This document shows, piece by piece, positions 1 through 7,344 of a stretch of DNA of 21,196 nt. The DNA lies in NCBI GenBank assembly GCA_041655035.1, contig JBAZCN010000048.1:1-21196 (forward strand). The letters are read 5' to 3'. Numbering within the stretch: the stretch's first letter is position 1; each line of letters starts with the position of its first letter. Origin of the DNA: NAT127 sp041655035 (GTDB lineage Bacteria > Pseudomonadota > Gammaproteobacteria > Pseudomonadales > Porticoccaceae). The translations under genes were made by a program, and so were the position numbers. Under the pieces are notes generated by a model. That model was given only the letters and a program-made list of their open reading frames with translations, was not told where the DNA came from and searched no databases.

Positions 1-153
1 TGCCAGAATATTGAGTGTGGCGTATGGTCCGGCAAATCGTCGCGCTGCCGATGGACCGGGCCGACCCCGACCGGACCGGGTCAGCGGGCAGTTGCATCGC
101 TGTACTTTCCCGGCCGCGGCTCTCCGGGCTGATGCCGCCCCTGCAAGGCTCTA

Positions 154-774
154 CTAGGGAACGTTCGTCAATGGAACGCTCGTCAATGGAAAGCTCGCCA
201 GCGCCACATAGCGATAGCGATTCCCGCCGTTTTCGTCCCGCTCCCCGACACCCCGGTAGAGGCCAAACCGGCGGGCGGCAAAGTCGAGCCCGGCGATGGC
301 GGCGCGACTGGCCGCGAACGGGGGCGCGCCGCGCACTCGCCGGGCCAGGGTGATGTGAGGACTATACCGCCGCTCCCGGCAGGCGATACCGGCGGCACTT
401 GCCGTCGCCACCACGATGTCGTGCAGCGCCAGCAGTTGCCGGCTCCGATCGAGGATCGCGGCGAGGATCTGGCCCCGAGCATTGGGGAAGCAATCGATGG
501 TGAGCGGGCTGACGGTCGGGGCCGGGAGCGGCAGGTGGGCATCCAGGGCCGCCTGCAACAGGCCGAGTCGATGGTCGTCGAGGTCGCCGAAAAAGGCGAG
601 AGTGACATGGTAGTTCGCCGTATGCTGCCAATGGCAGCGGTGGTCGGGCGTATCCTCCCGGGCCAGTGTGGCGAGGCCGGAGGCGATCCTCGCCGGCACC
701 GGCAGGGCGGCGAATACCCGGCGGTGGACCGGGGGCCTGTCAGGCGAGTTCGCGAAGCCGTCGGTCGGTGACAT
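154..774 (-). CDS. thpR: RNA 2',3'-cyclic phosphodiesterase (ThpR/LigT family)
   Basis: The protein is a two-histidine phosphoesterase of the 2H superfamily. ThpR hydrolyses 2',3'-cyclic phosphodiester ends of RNA, and historically was described as an RNA 2'-5' ligase. Both HxTL motifs are visible: HVTL at about residues 56-59 (in HVTLAFFGD) and HITL at 140-143, followed by AR. The core begins at about RVFAALPVP, residue 19. The start is uncertain. I chose the ATG at 774, giving 206 aa, because the open frame further upstream is low-complexity and nothing closer to the core is a normal start codon; no good ribosome site is seen. It overlaps the end of the upstream DUF503 gene by 35 nt, suggesting coupling. 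The C-terminus ends in a short repeat (LTSVPLTNVP) caused by a 15-bp tandem duplication. The family call is strong and the start is weak. Confidence 0.85.
   Translation of the reverse strand: MSPTDGFANSPDRPPVHRRVFAALPVPARIASGLATLAREDTPDHRCHWQHTANYHVTLAFFGDLDDHRLGLLQAALDAHLPLPAPTVSPLTIDCFPNARGQILAAILDRSRQLLALHDIVVATASAAGIACRERRYSPHITLARRVRGAPPFAASRAAIAGLDFAARRFGLYRGVGERDENGGNRYRYVALASFPLTSVPLTNVP
161..190. repeat. 15-bp tandem duplication at the thpR 3' end
   Basis: Two adjacent 15-bp units, 161-175 and 176-190, differ at one base (acgttcgtcaatgga and acgctcgtcaatgga). They lie in frame inside the last codons of thpR and duplicate the pentapeptide-like tail. The core cgtcaatg recurs in the repeat array upstream of alaS. 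Confidence 0.8.
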
Positions 775-1021
775 AGGCGTCGAGCTGGTGGCAGAAATTT
801 TCGATTGCCGAGCAGCGCGCCGCGATGCCCCGGCGATCGTTGCCGATGATGACGAAGGTCCAGCTAGCGCGCTGCCACTGGTCGTGGAAATCACTTTCAC
901 TGACGGCGATGTTGGTATCGCGGCCAAAGCGGTCGCTGAGGCGGCGCAGCCGGCTGCGCTTTTCCTTGAGTGAGGCGCAGCCGGGGAGCTGGAAACTGAT
1001 GGTCAATTCGACGATAGGCAC
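740..1021 (-). CDS. DUF503 (YlxP-like) family protein
   Basis: A 93-aa protein with the typical DUF503 pattern: an N-terminal beta strand, PGCASLKEKRSRLRRL at about residues 13-28, and later SESDFHDQWQRAS. The cellular role of the family is poorly defined; in Gram-positives the ylxP gene lies in the nusA-infB-rbfA region. The start is GTG at 1021, preceded by a good ribosome site (GAGGTG, 5-6 nt upstream). On the minus strand the upstream region has a CATAAT hexamer (1063-1058) that could be a -10 box, but no convincing -35. The gene overlaps the start of thpR, so the two probably form one transcript. Confidence 0.82.
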   Translation of the reverse strand: MPIVELTISFQLPGCASLKEKRSRLRRLSDRFGRDTNIAVSESDFHDQWQRASWTFVIIGNDRRGIAARCSAIENFCHQLDAYVTDRRLRELA

Positions 1022-1365
1022 AGGTTCACCTCGTTGCGGGTGCCGTGGGTGACAGCCATTATGGCAAATCCGGCGCCTCCCGGCCCGCCATTGGCGACGC
1101 CGCCATAAGGGGTGCGCCGGCCCTTTTCTTGTCGCCCGCCCGTTGCCATGTATAATCTCCCGCCGTGAACAACCCTGTTGTGGTCATGGTCTTCCCTGCC
1201 GCCCACGCCATCCTCGGTTCTCCCCGTTTTGCAGATCTATTCGCCCTGTCCGGTCTTGCCGAGGTGAGCGCGGCCGGGCTCCGCGTCGGCAGCGCCATTC
1301 GATGATCGGCTGTCCAGGGCTGCCGGCCCGGCCTGGTCCTGCATTTTCTCAAGAAAGGATTATCC
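1022..1365. other. Intergenic region between DUF503 and the sulP operon
   Basis: This 344-bp divergent spacer holds the minus-strand upstream region of the DUF503 gene (palindrome gccattatggc at 1056-1066) and a strong plus-strand promoter at 1129-1156. The remaining 200 bp form a long leader for the sulP gene. An open stretch of 46 codons starts at GTG 1165, only a few bases after the predicted transcription start, and ends at TGA 1303-1305. I do not recognise its product and cannot show that it is translated. Confidence 0.5.
1129..1156 (+). promoter_or_regulatory. Sigma-70 promoter of the sulP-usp operon
   Basis: TTGTCG (1129-1134), a 16-bp spacer, and a consensus TATAAT (1151-1156). The predicted transcription start is about 1163, leaving a leader of roughly 200 nt before the sulP start codon. 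Confidence 0.65.
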
Positions 1366-2862
1366 ATGCTCTTGCGTTCAACCAAAGCCGACTGGTTCGG
1401 CAACATCCGCGGCGATCTGCTGGCCGGCACCGTGGTCGCCCTGGCGCTGATCCCCGAAGCCATCGCTTTCTCCATCATTGCCGGCGTCGATCCCAAGGTG
1501 GGGCTTTATGCATCTTTCTGCATTGCCGTGCTCATTGCCTTCGTCGGTGGCAGGCCGGGGATGATCTCGGCAGCCACTGCCGCCCAGGCGGTATTGATGG
1601 TGACGCTGGTCAAGGACCACGGCCTTCAATACCTGCTGGCGGCGACAGTGCTGACAGGGGGCCTACAACTGGCTGCCGGGTACCTGAAGCTCGGCAATCT
1701 GATGAGCTTCGTCTCCCGTTCGGTGGTCACCGGATTCGTCAACGCCCTGGCGATCCTGATATTCATGGCCCAGCTGCCGGAATTGACCGATGTCACCTGG
1801 CATGTCTACGCCATGACCGCCGCCGGTCTCGGCGTCATCTACCTGTTTCCGCTGATCCCGGTCATAGGCAGGACGATACCGTCGCCGCTGGTGTGCATAG
1901 TGACGCTCACCCTGGTGGCGATGGCCCTGGGGCTGGACATCCGCACGGTGGGCGATATGGGCGAACTGCCGGATACGCTGCCGGTCTTCCTGTGGCCGGA
2001 CGTACCGTTCGATATGCAGACACTGGCGATCATTTTTCCCTATTCGGCGGCGATGGCCGTTGTCGGCCTGCTGGAATCGCTGATGACCGCGACCATCATC
2101 GACGACCTCACCGATACCCCCAGCGACAAGAATCGCGAATGCAAGGGCCAGGGCATCGCCAATATCGGCGCCGGGCTCATCGGTGGCATGGCGGGCTGCG
2201 CGATGATCGGCCAGTCGGTGATCAACGTGAAGTCCGGCGGCCGCGGCCGTTTGTCGACGCTCTGGGCGGGGGTTTTCCTGCTGGTCCTGGTGGTGTTCCT
2301 GAGCCCGGTCATCAAGGTCATTCCCATGGCCGCCCTGGTGGCGGTGATGATCATGGTGTCGATCGGCACTTTCAGCTGGCGCTCCATCATCGATTTGCGG
2401 AAGTACCCGCTGTCCAGCAACATCGTGATGTTGGCAACCGTGGCGGTGGTTGTGGCGACCCATAATCTGGCTTATGGTGTATTGGTCGGGGTGCTGCTGG
2501 CATCGCTGTTTTTCGCCAGCAAGATCAGCCACCTGCTGGCGGTGACGTCGGAGCTGGACGAGGCCGGCATCACCCGTCGCTACCGGGTGGTGGGTCAGGT
2601 GTTTTTCAATTCCGCCGGCAGGTTCGTCAGTCATTTCGATTTCAAGGAGGCGGTGGACAAGGTGGTGATCGATTTGAGCCGCGCCCACTTCTGGGATCTT
2701 TCCGCTGTCGACGCTCTCGACAAGGTGGTGATCAAGTTCCGCCGCGACGGGGCGCAGGTGGTGCTGGTCGGCCTCAACGAAGCCAGCAGCACCATCGTCG
2801 ACCGCTTTGCTGTCCACAACAAGTCGGAAGAAATCCGCAAAGCTCTTGGGAGCGCCCAGTGA
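1366..2862 (+). CDS. SulP family inorganic anion transporter with STAS domain
   Basis: A 498-aa inner-membrane SulP/SLC26 transporter. The signature of the first transmembrane region is present (DLLAGTVVALALIPEAIAF, from residue 17), followed by a helix-rich membrane domain to about residue 390. A C-terminal STAS domain occupies about 409-498 and includes VVIDLSRAHFWDLSAVDALD. The substrate may be sulfate, bicarbonate or another anion; the sequence does not decide. The start ATG at 1366 has AAAGGA about 8 nt upstream. The stop overlaps the GTG start of the next gene (GTGA), so transporter and universal stress protein are translationally coupled. Pairing of SulP with UspA-type proteins is known in proteobacteria. 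It belongs to a different subgroup from the DauA-like protein at 7345. Confidence 0.92.
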   Translation: MLLRSTKADWFGNIRGDLLAGTVVALALIPEAIAFSIIAGVDPKVGLYASFCIAVLIAFVGGRPGMISAATAAQAVLMVTLVKDHGLQYLLAATVLTGGLQLAAGYLKLGNLMSFVSRSVVTGFVNALAILIFMAQLPELTDVTWHVYAMTAAGLGVIYLFPLIPVIGRTIPSPLVCIVTLTLVAMALGLDIRTVGDMGELPDTLPVFLWPDVPFDMQTLAIIFPYSAAMAVVGLLESLMTATIIDDLTDTPSDKNRECKGQGIANIGAGLIGGMAGCAMIGQSVINVKSGGRGRLSTLWAGVFLLVLVVFLSPVIKVIPMAALVAVMIMVSIGTFSWRSIIDLRKYPLSSNIVMLATVAVVVATHNLAYGVLVGVLLASLFFASKISHLLAVTSELDEAGITRRYRVVGQVFFNSAGRFVSHFDFKEAVDKVVIDLSRAHFWDLSAVDALDKVVIKFRRDGAQVVLVGLNEASSTIVDRFAVHNKSEEIRKALGSAQ

Positions 2863-3719
2863 ACGACAACCGAAAGGCGGTACTTGCCTGCATCGATGGC
2901 TCCACTTACAAGCGGGGCGTGGTGGACTATGCGGCCTGGGTCTCCGGTGCCCTTGGCGCGCCGCTGAAACTGCTGCACAACATCGAAGCGCGCGACCATC
3001 TGCCGATGTCAGATCTCAGCGGCATGCTCGGTCTCGGTACCCGGGAGGCGCTGCTCGAGGAGCTTGTGTCGATGGAGGAAAAGCGCAGCAGGATCCTGCT
3101 CGAACAGGGCCAGCTGATGCTCGACAATGCCCGCCAGCGGGCCCTTGCCCAGGGGGCCGGCGACGTCACCAGCATCCAGCGCCACGACAGCCTGGTCGAC
3201 GCGCTGGTCGACCTGGAGGACGATATCGGAATACTGGTGCTCGGTATCCGCGGTGAGACTCACAGCGAGCGCCAGCCGCCCCCCAGTGCCTGGCTGGAGA
3301 CCGCGATCCGCGCTCTGCATCGGCCGGTGCTGGTGGTGAACCGGGATTTCAGTGCACCGCCCCGGCGCTGCATGGTCGCCTATGACGGCAGTGACGGGGC
3401 GCGCAAGGCGCTGGCGATGGTGGCCGGCAACCCGCTGTTTCGTGCCATGGAATGCCATCTGGTGCAGGTCGACAAGGCCGGCCAGCCGGCGCTGCTGGAG
3501 GATGCCGCCGCGACCCTTCGCGAGGCGGGGCTCGATGTGGTTGCCGCCGCTCTCCACGGGGACGCGGAACAGCAACTGGGGGACTACCAGCGGCGGCACG
3601 GCATCGAGCTGACCGTGATGGGCGCTTTCGGCCACAGCCGTCTGCGGGAACTGCTGTTCGGCAGCCTGACCTACAGGATGCTGGCCGGGGCGCAAACGCC
3701 GCTGCTGTTGTTGCGCTAG
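2859..3719 (+). CDS. Universal stress protein, two tandem Usp domains
   Basis: A 286-aa cytosolic protein with two Usp-like alpha/beta domains (about 1-155 and 163-286). The second domain has the ATP-binding signature GAFGHSRLRELLFGSLT (255-271), fitting the G-2x-G-9x-G(S/T) pattern. The first domain starts with VLACIDGSTYKRGVVDYAAW but its equivalent motif near ILVLGIRGE is degenerate, so probably only one site binds nucleotide. The GTG start overlaps the sulP stop by 4 nt, meaning coupled translation and probably shared regulation by the promoter at 1129-1156. Its link to the transporter suggests a sensing or modulating role, which is inference. Confidence 0.9.
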   Translation: MNDNRKAVLACIDGSTYKRGVVDYAAWVSGALGAPLKLLHNIEARDHLPMSDLSGMLGLGTREALLEELVSMEEKRSRILLEQGQLMLDNARQRALAQGAGDVTSIQRHDSLVDALVDLEDDIGILVLGIRGETHSERQPPPSAWLETAIRALHRPVLVVNRDFSAPPRRCMVAYDGSDGARKALAMVAGNPLFRAMECHLVQVDKAGQPALLEDAAATLREAGLDVVAAALHGDAEQQLGDYQRRHGIELTVMGAFGHSRLRELLFGSLTYRMLAGAQTPLLLLR

Positions 3720-3773
3720 GTTTGTCGACGCTCGGATACACCGAAAGACCATTTTCAGCGCTGCGGTTGCTGT

Positions 3774-3867
3774 GGTGCGCTTCGTTCCTCAGCGCACCCT
3801 ATGCACAGCCATGCGCCTTTATAGCCAGTGCGCTTTTATAGGGTGTGCCGGACGCGGGAGGCGCACC
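3774..3867. repeat. REP/BIME-like pair of palindromes
   Basis: Hairpin 1 is GGTGCGCT (3774-3781) pairing perfectly with AGCGCACC (3791-3798) over a 9-nt loop. Hairpin 2 is GGTGTGCC (3842-3849) pairing with GGCGCACC (3860-3867) with one G-T pair. The 3' arm of hairpin 1, extended to ccctat, is also nearly complementary to atagggtgtgcc (3838-3849). Between them lie two similar copies of tgcgc(c/t)tttata(g). There is no T-tract. The elements lie between convergent usp and cfa, a usual place for REP-type repeats, and could also act as a bidirectional transcript end. Confidence 0.6.
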
Positions 3868-3922
3868 GCGGCACGGCCGGCGAAACTTCGGTTGTACTTT
3901 CAGCTGAGCGCGCGCCGGCCGG

Positions 3923-5083
3923 TCAGCTGATCCGCGAGTAACCCCCGACCAGGCCTTTTTTCGACAGCACCCACTGCCACAATTGCAGGTTCCGGGCGCG
4001 GAAGGCGCCAGCGCAACACAGCAGGTAATAACGCCACATCCGATAAAAACGTTCTCCCAGTTGCTCGGCAAAGCGCGGCCAGGCCCGGTCGAAATTGGTG
4101 TACCAGGCCATCAGGGTCTTGTCGTAGTCGGCGCCGAAATTGTGCAGGTCCTCGACCACGAACAGCTGGTCGACGCTGTCGCCTATCTGGCCGATGGAGG
4201 GCAGCTCGCCATTGGGGAAGATATATTTGTCGACCCACGGATCGGCGCCGCCGTGGCGCAGGTTCTTGCCGATGGTGTGGAGCAGGAACAGGCCGTCGTC
4301 CTTCAGGCAGCGGTGGGCGGTCTCCATGTAGGTGCGGTAATTCTTGTGGCCGACATGCTCGAACATGCCGATGCTGACGATGCGGTCGAAACGCTGGTCG
4401 ATGGCGCGATAGTCCGCGAGGCGGAATTCCACCGGCAGGTCTTTGCACTTGTCCCGGCCCAGCTTTGCCTGCTCCCTGGAGATGGTCACCCCCACACAAT
4501 TGACACCGTAGTGCTCGGCGGCATAGCCCATGAAGCTGCCCCAGCCGCAGCCGATATCGAGTACCGTCATCCCCGGCTTCAAACCCAGCTTGCGGCACAC
4601 CAGGTCGAGCTTGGCCTCCTGGGCGTCGGCGAGGTTATCGCAGTCGCGCCAGTAGCCGCAGGTGTAGGTCATGCGCGGATCGAGCATCGCGGCGTAAAAC
4701 TCGTTGCCCAGGTCGTAGTGTCGCTCGCCCACCTGCCAGGCGCGTTTGGCGCTCTGGCGGTTGGTGAGGCGAGCCTTGAGGGAATGGAAGATCAGGCGCA
4801 GCGGATGGAGTTCCTGGTCGAGGTTGGCGCGCAGCACCCGGTAGAAGAATTCGTCGAGGCGCCGGACATCCCAGGCGCCGTCGATATAGGCTTCACCCAG
4901 GCCGAGACTGCCATGGGCGAGGACTCGCTGAGGCACATCGTCGGTGTTGAACTGGATGTCCCAGGGGCGGTTGCCGCCGATCTGTACGTCGGCCCGGGCG
5001 AGCAGCCCGGCGACCCAGTGATGGGTGCCGGAGAACGCGGCTCCGGCCGCAGTGCTGGGAAAGCCGGTTGAATCATCGGACAT
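3923..5083 (-). CDS. cfa: Cyclopropane-fatty-acyl-phospholipid synthase
   Basis: A 386-aa enzyme that transfers a methylene group from S-adenosylmethionine to cis double bonds of membrane phospholipid acyl chains, a stationary-phase and stress adaptation. The SAM-binding motif VLDIGCGWGS is at 174-183. The active-site cysteine corresponds to TCGYW at 141-145 (YSCGYW in E. coli). GMFEHVG (239-245), DPWVDKYIFPNGELPS, HNFGADYD and the C-terminal CAGAFRARNLQLWQ all match Cfa. Length matches the family (E. coli 382 aa). The ATG at 5083 has an excellent ribosome site (AGGAGG, 6 nt away). It converges on usp across the REP-like region. I found no convincing upstream promoter; TACTAT on the minus strand about 100 nt upstream is a weak candidate. 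Confidence 0.96.
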   Translation of the reverse strand: MSDDSTGFPSTAAGAAFSGTHHWVAGLLARADVQIGGNRPWDIQFNTDDVPQRVLAHGSLGLGEAYIDGAWDVRRLDEFFYRVLRANLDQELHPLRLIFHSLKARLTNRQSAKRAWQVGERHYDLGNEFYAAMLDPRMTYTCGYWRDCDNLADAQEAKLDLVCRKLGLKPGMTVLDIGCGWGSFMGYAAEHYGVNCVGVTISREQAKLGRDKCKDLPVEFRLADYRAIDQRFDRIVSIGMFEHVGHKNYRTYMETAHRCLKDDGLFLLHTIGKNLRHGGADPWVDKYIFPNGELPSIGQIGDSVDQLFVVEDLHNFGADYDKTLMAWYTNFDRAWPRFAEQLGERFYRMWRYYLLCCAGAFRARNLQLWQWVLSKKGLVGGYSRIS

Positions 5084-5281
5084 GGAGACCTCCTCATGGA
5101 TCAGCCCATCACCGAATGCTCAGAGGCACCTCGTTTTCGGGCCAGAGTCGACTGCAATGTTTCTGGTCCGCTTGAGAATAGTACCTGTTGCCGCCAATTT
5201 CTAGGTCGAGCCTGTCGCGGAAAGTCGCGCTGGCGAACGGCAGGGGATTGTGGCGGGGCTGGAGCCGGGAGCGGCGCGGGG

Positions 5282-5473
5282 TCAGGAGTCTTTGGGGGGC
5301 GGGGTGTCGGCGCTGGCCAGCCAGTCGGGGCCGAGCTGCTGTTCGATGTAATCGCGGATGAATTGGCGGACTTTCTGGGATGGGGTGACGTCCTCCCGGG
5401 CACAGAGTTGTTCGAAGATGGCTTTTTTGCGCGGATCGATCAGCAGGGTGAGGCGGGCGGTGCGTTGTTCCAT
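5282..5473 (-). CDS. Small ribbon-helix-helix (CopG-like) protein
   Basis: A 63-aa protein starting MEQRTARLTLLID, with a short beta strand (RLTLLID) followed by two helices (PRKKAIFEQLCARED and TPSQKVRQFIRDYIEQQLG). This is the layout of a ribbon-helix-helix DNA-binding domain, and it ends in a short proline-rich tail. I chose ATG 5473 because the RHH strand begins right after it. An upstream in-frame ATG at 5536 lies inside the hairpin behind pckA and is unlikely. The ribosome site is weak. The gene follows pckA on the same strand with an 86-nt gap, so it may depend on read-through. No toxin partner is beside it. DNA binding is inference from the fold pattern. Confidence 0.65.
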   Translation of the reverse strand: MEQRTARLTLLIDPRKKAIFEQLCAREDVTPSQKVRQFIRDYIEQQLGPDWLASADTPPPKDS

Positions 5474-5524
5474 GGTCACGGGCGTTGTTATGGGAATGGC
5501 AGGGGGTTGCGTCCCGGGGCAGTC

Positions 5525-5549
5525 AAGGCCCTCCATGGCGGAGGGCCTT
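5525..5549 (-). terminator. Hairpin behind pckA
   Basis: A perfect 10-bp stem (AAGGCCCTCC and GGAGGGCCTT) with a 5-nt loop lies 11 nt after the pckA stop. On the minus strand no T-run follows, so this may be an mRNA 3' stabiliser or a weak or factor-dependent terminator rather than a classical intrinsic one. Confidence 0.6.
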
Positions 5550-5559
5550 GCGGCGGGGA

Positions 5560-7170
5560 TTACAACCGTGGGCCGGCCGCAACCAGGGATTTACCATGGT
5601 CGTTGTCGGTGAAGCGATTGAAGTTTTCGATGAACATGGCGGCGAGACGGGTTGCTTTCTCGTCCCATTCAGCCGGGTTGGCGTAGGTATCCTTGGGGTT
5701 GAGGATGCCGCCGTCGACGCCGGGGAGGGCGGTGGGGATCGCCAGGTTGAAGTAGGGCAGGGTGGCGGTTTCGGCGTCTTCGATCTCGCCGCTGAGGATG
5801 GCGTCGATGATCGCCCGGGTAGCCTTGATGGAGATGCGCTTGCCGGTGCCGTTCCAGCCGGTGTTGACCAGGTAGGCCTGGGCGTTGGCCGCCTTCATGC
5901 GCTTGACCAGTACATCGGCGTACTGGGTAGGGTGCAGGCTGAGGAAGGCGGCGCCGAAGCAGGAGGAGAAGGTGGGCGTCGGCTCGGTGATGCCGCGCTC
6001 GGTGCCGGCCAGCTTGGCGGTGAAGCCCGACAGGAAATAGTACTCGGTCTGCTCCGGGGTCAGCTTGGCCACCGGGGGCAGCACGCCGAAGGCGTCGGCG
6101 GTGAGGAAGATTACCTTGCTGGCGTGGCCGGCCTTGGACACCGGCTTGACGATGTTGTCGATATGGTAGATCGGATAGGAGACCCGGGTATTTTCGGTGC
6201 GCGAGGCGTCGTCGAAATCGATCTTGCCACTGGCGTCGACAGTGACGTTCTCCAGCAGGGCATCGCGGCGAATGGCGTTGTAGATGTCGGGCTCCGCTTC
6301 CTGGCTCAGGTTGATGGTCTTGGCGTAGCAGCCGCCCTCGAAGTTGAACACGCCGTTGTCATCCCAGCCGTGCTCGTCGTCGCCGATCAACTGGCGCTTG
6401 GGGTCGGTGGAGAGGGTGGTCTTGCCGGTGCCGGAGAGGCCGAAGAAGATCGCCACGTCGCCGTCCTCGCCGACATTGGCGGAGCAGTGCATGGAGGCCA
6501 TGCCCTTGAGTGGCAGCAGGTAGTTCATTACCGAGAACAGGCCCTTTTTCATTTCGCCGCCATACCAGGTGCCGCCGATCAGCTGTATCCGCTCGGTCAT
6601 GTTGAAGGCGACGAAGTTCTCGGAATTGAGTCCCTGTTCCTGCCAATCCGGATTGGTCGCCTTGGCGCCGTTCAGCACCACGAAGTCGGGCTCGAAGTTC
6701 TCCAGCTCCGCCTCGGAAGGGCGGATGAACATATTCTTGACGAAATGGGCCTGCCAGGCCACCTCGGTGACGAAGCGCACCTTGAGGCGGCTGGTTTCGT
6801 CGGCGCCGCAGTACAGGTCGACCACGAACAACCGCTTGTTGCTCAACTGGTTGCCGACCACGGACTTGAGGGACGCCCAGACTTCAGGGCTGATGGCCTT
6901 GTTGTCGTTCTTGCCCTGATCGGACCACCACAGTGTATCGCGGGTCACATCGTCCTTGACGAAGTATTTGTCCTTCGGGGAACGCCCGGTGAAGATGCCG
7001 GTGTTGACCGATACCGCGCCCAGCTCCGTGACCACGCCCGCCTCGTAGCCGGAGAGCTCAGGGTTGGTTTCCTCGGCAAACAGCAGATCGTAGCTGGGGT
7101 TGTAGACGATCTCTGCTGGATTGGTGATGCCGTACTGGCCGAGGGCGGTAGTGAGGGCGCTGGTATTCAA
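5560..7170 (-). CDS. pckA: Phosphoenolpyruvate carboxykinase (ATP)
   Basis: This enzyme converts oxaloacetate and ATP to phosphoenolpyruvate, CO2 and ADP, the entry step of gluconeogenesis in the cytosol. The P-loop GLSGTGKTT is at 243-251, the metal-binding stretch IGDDEHGW at 261-268, and the substrate-binding TGRSP (R61) and GEMKKGL (about 204-210) are present. RISIKATRAIIDAI and a C-terminal VAAGPRL follow. The closest similarity I recall is to enterobacterial-type ATP-PEPCK. The start is taken as TTG at 7170, preceded by GGAGG with 8 nt spacing, giving 536 aa. An in-frame ATG at 7203 would add 11 residues but has no ribosome site. It diverges from the dauA-like gene with a shared palindromic operator candidate at the promoters. 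Confidence 0.97.
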   Translation of the reverse strand: MNTSALTTALGQYGITNPAEIVYNPSYDLLFAEETNPELSGYEAGVVTELGAVSVNTGIFTGRSPKDKYFVKDDVTRDTLWWSDQGKNDNKAISPEVWASLKSVVGNQLSNKRLFVVDLYCGADETSRLKVRFVTEVAWQAHFVKNMFIRPSEAELENFEPDFVVLNGAKATNPDWQEQGLNSENFVAFNMTERIQLIGGTWYGGEMKKGLFSVMNYLLPLKGMASMHCSANVGEDGDVAIFFGLSGTGKTTLSTDPKRQLIGDDEHGWDDNGVFNFEGGCYAKTINLSQEAEPDIYNAIRRDALLENVTVDASGKIDFDDASRTENTRVSYPIYHIDNIVKPVSKAGHASKVIFLTADAFGVLPPVAKLTPEQTEYYFLSGFTAKLAGTERGITEPTPTFSSCFGAAFLSLHPTQYADVLVKRMKAANAQAYLVNTGWNGTGKRISIKATRAIIDAILSGEIEDAETATLPYFNLAIPTALPGVDGGILNPKDTYANPAEWDEKATRLAAMFIENFNRFTDNDHGKSLVAAGPRL

Positions 7171-7233
7171 GGGTGAAACCTCCGGGCAATTGTCTGGATG
7201 CATGCGGGCGGGGTATATGCAGTAAAGAAGGGG

Positions 7234-7261
7234 ATTATAGGGCTGTAAAACCACTGGTCAA
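7234..7261 (-). promoter_or_regulatory. Sigma-70 promoter of pckA
   Basis: On the minus strand, TTGACC (7261-7256), a 16-bp spacer and a consensus TATAAT (7239-7234). It predicts a transcription start near 7228 and a leader of about 57 nt before the TTG start. The -35 overlaps the palindrome at 7258-7282. Confidence 0.75.
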
Positions 7262-7282
7262 TGTTAATATGATTAACATTGA
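7258..7282. promoter_or_regulatory. Perfect 25-bp palindromic operator candidate
   Basis: Eleven-base arms (TCAATGTTAAT and ATTAACATTGA) surround a central ATG with no mismatch. The site covers the -35 of pckA on one side and the -35 of the dauA-like gene on the other, so one bound dimer could control both. The regulator is unknown. A catabolite or central-carbon repressor such as HexR would fit pckA, but the match to the HexR box as I remember it is imperfect. Confidence 0.65.
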
Positions 7283-7306
7283 ATGTTTTTTGTATGCGCA
7301 TACTAT
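7279..7306 (+). promoter_or_regulatory. Promoter of the dauA-like gene
   Basis: TTGAAT (7279-7284), a 16-bp spacer and TACTAT (7301-7306). A second palindrome, GTATGCGCATAC (7292-7303), lies in the spacer and -10, giving another possible operator. Confidence 0.5.
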
Positions 7307-7344
7307 ATGCGGTGATACCTGACATCAGAGGATGACCTGGCAAA

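Noticed and set aside
1143..2465. 440-codon plus-strand frame overlapping sulP
   Set aside because: Out-of-frame shadow of the SulP gene.
5485..7176. 563-codon plus-strand open frame
   Set aside because: It lies antisense to pckA, which has full enzyme motifs, promoter and ribosome site; long antisense frames are expected in GC-rich genes.
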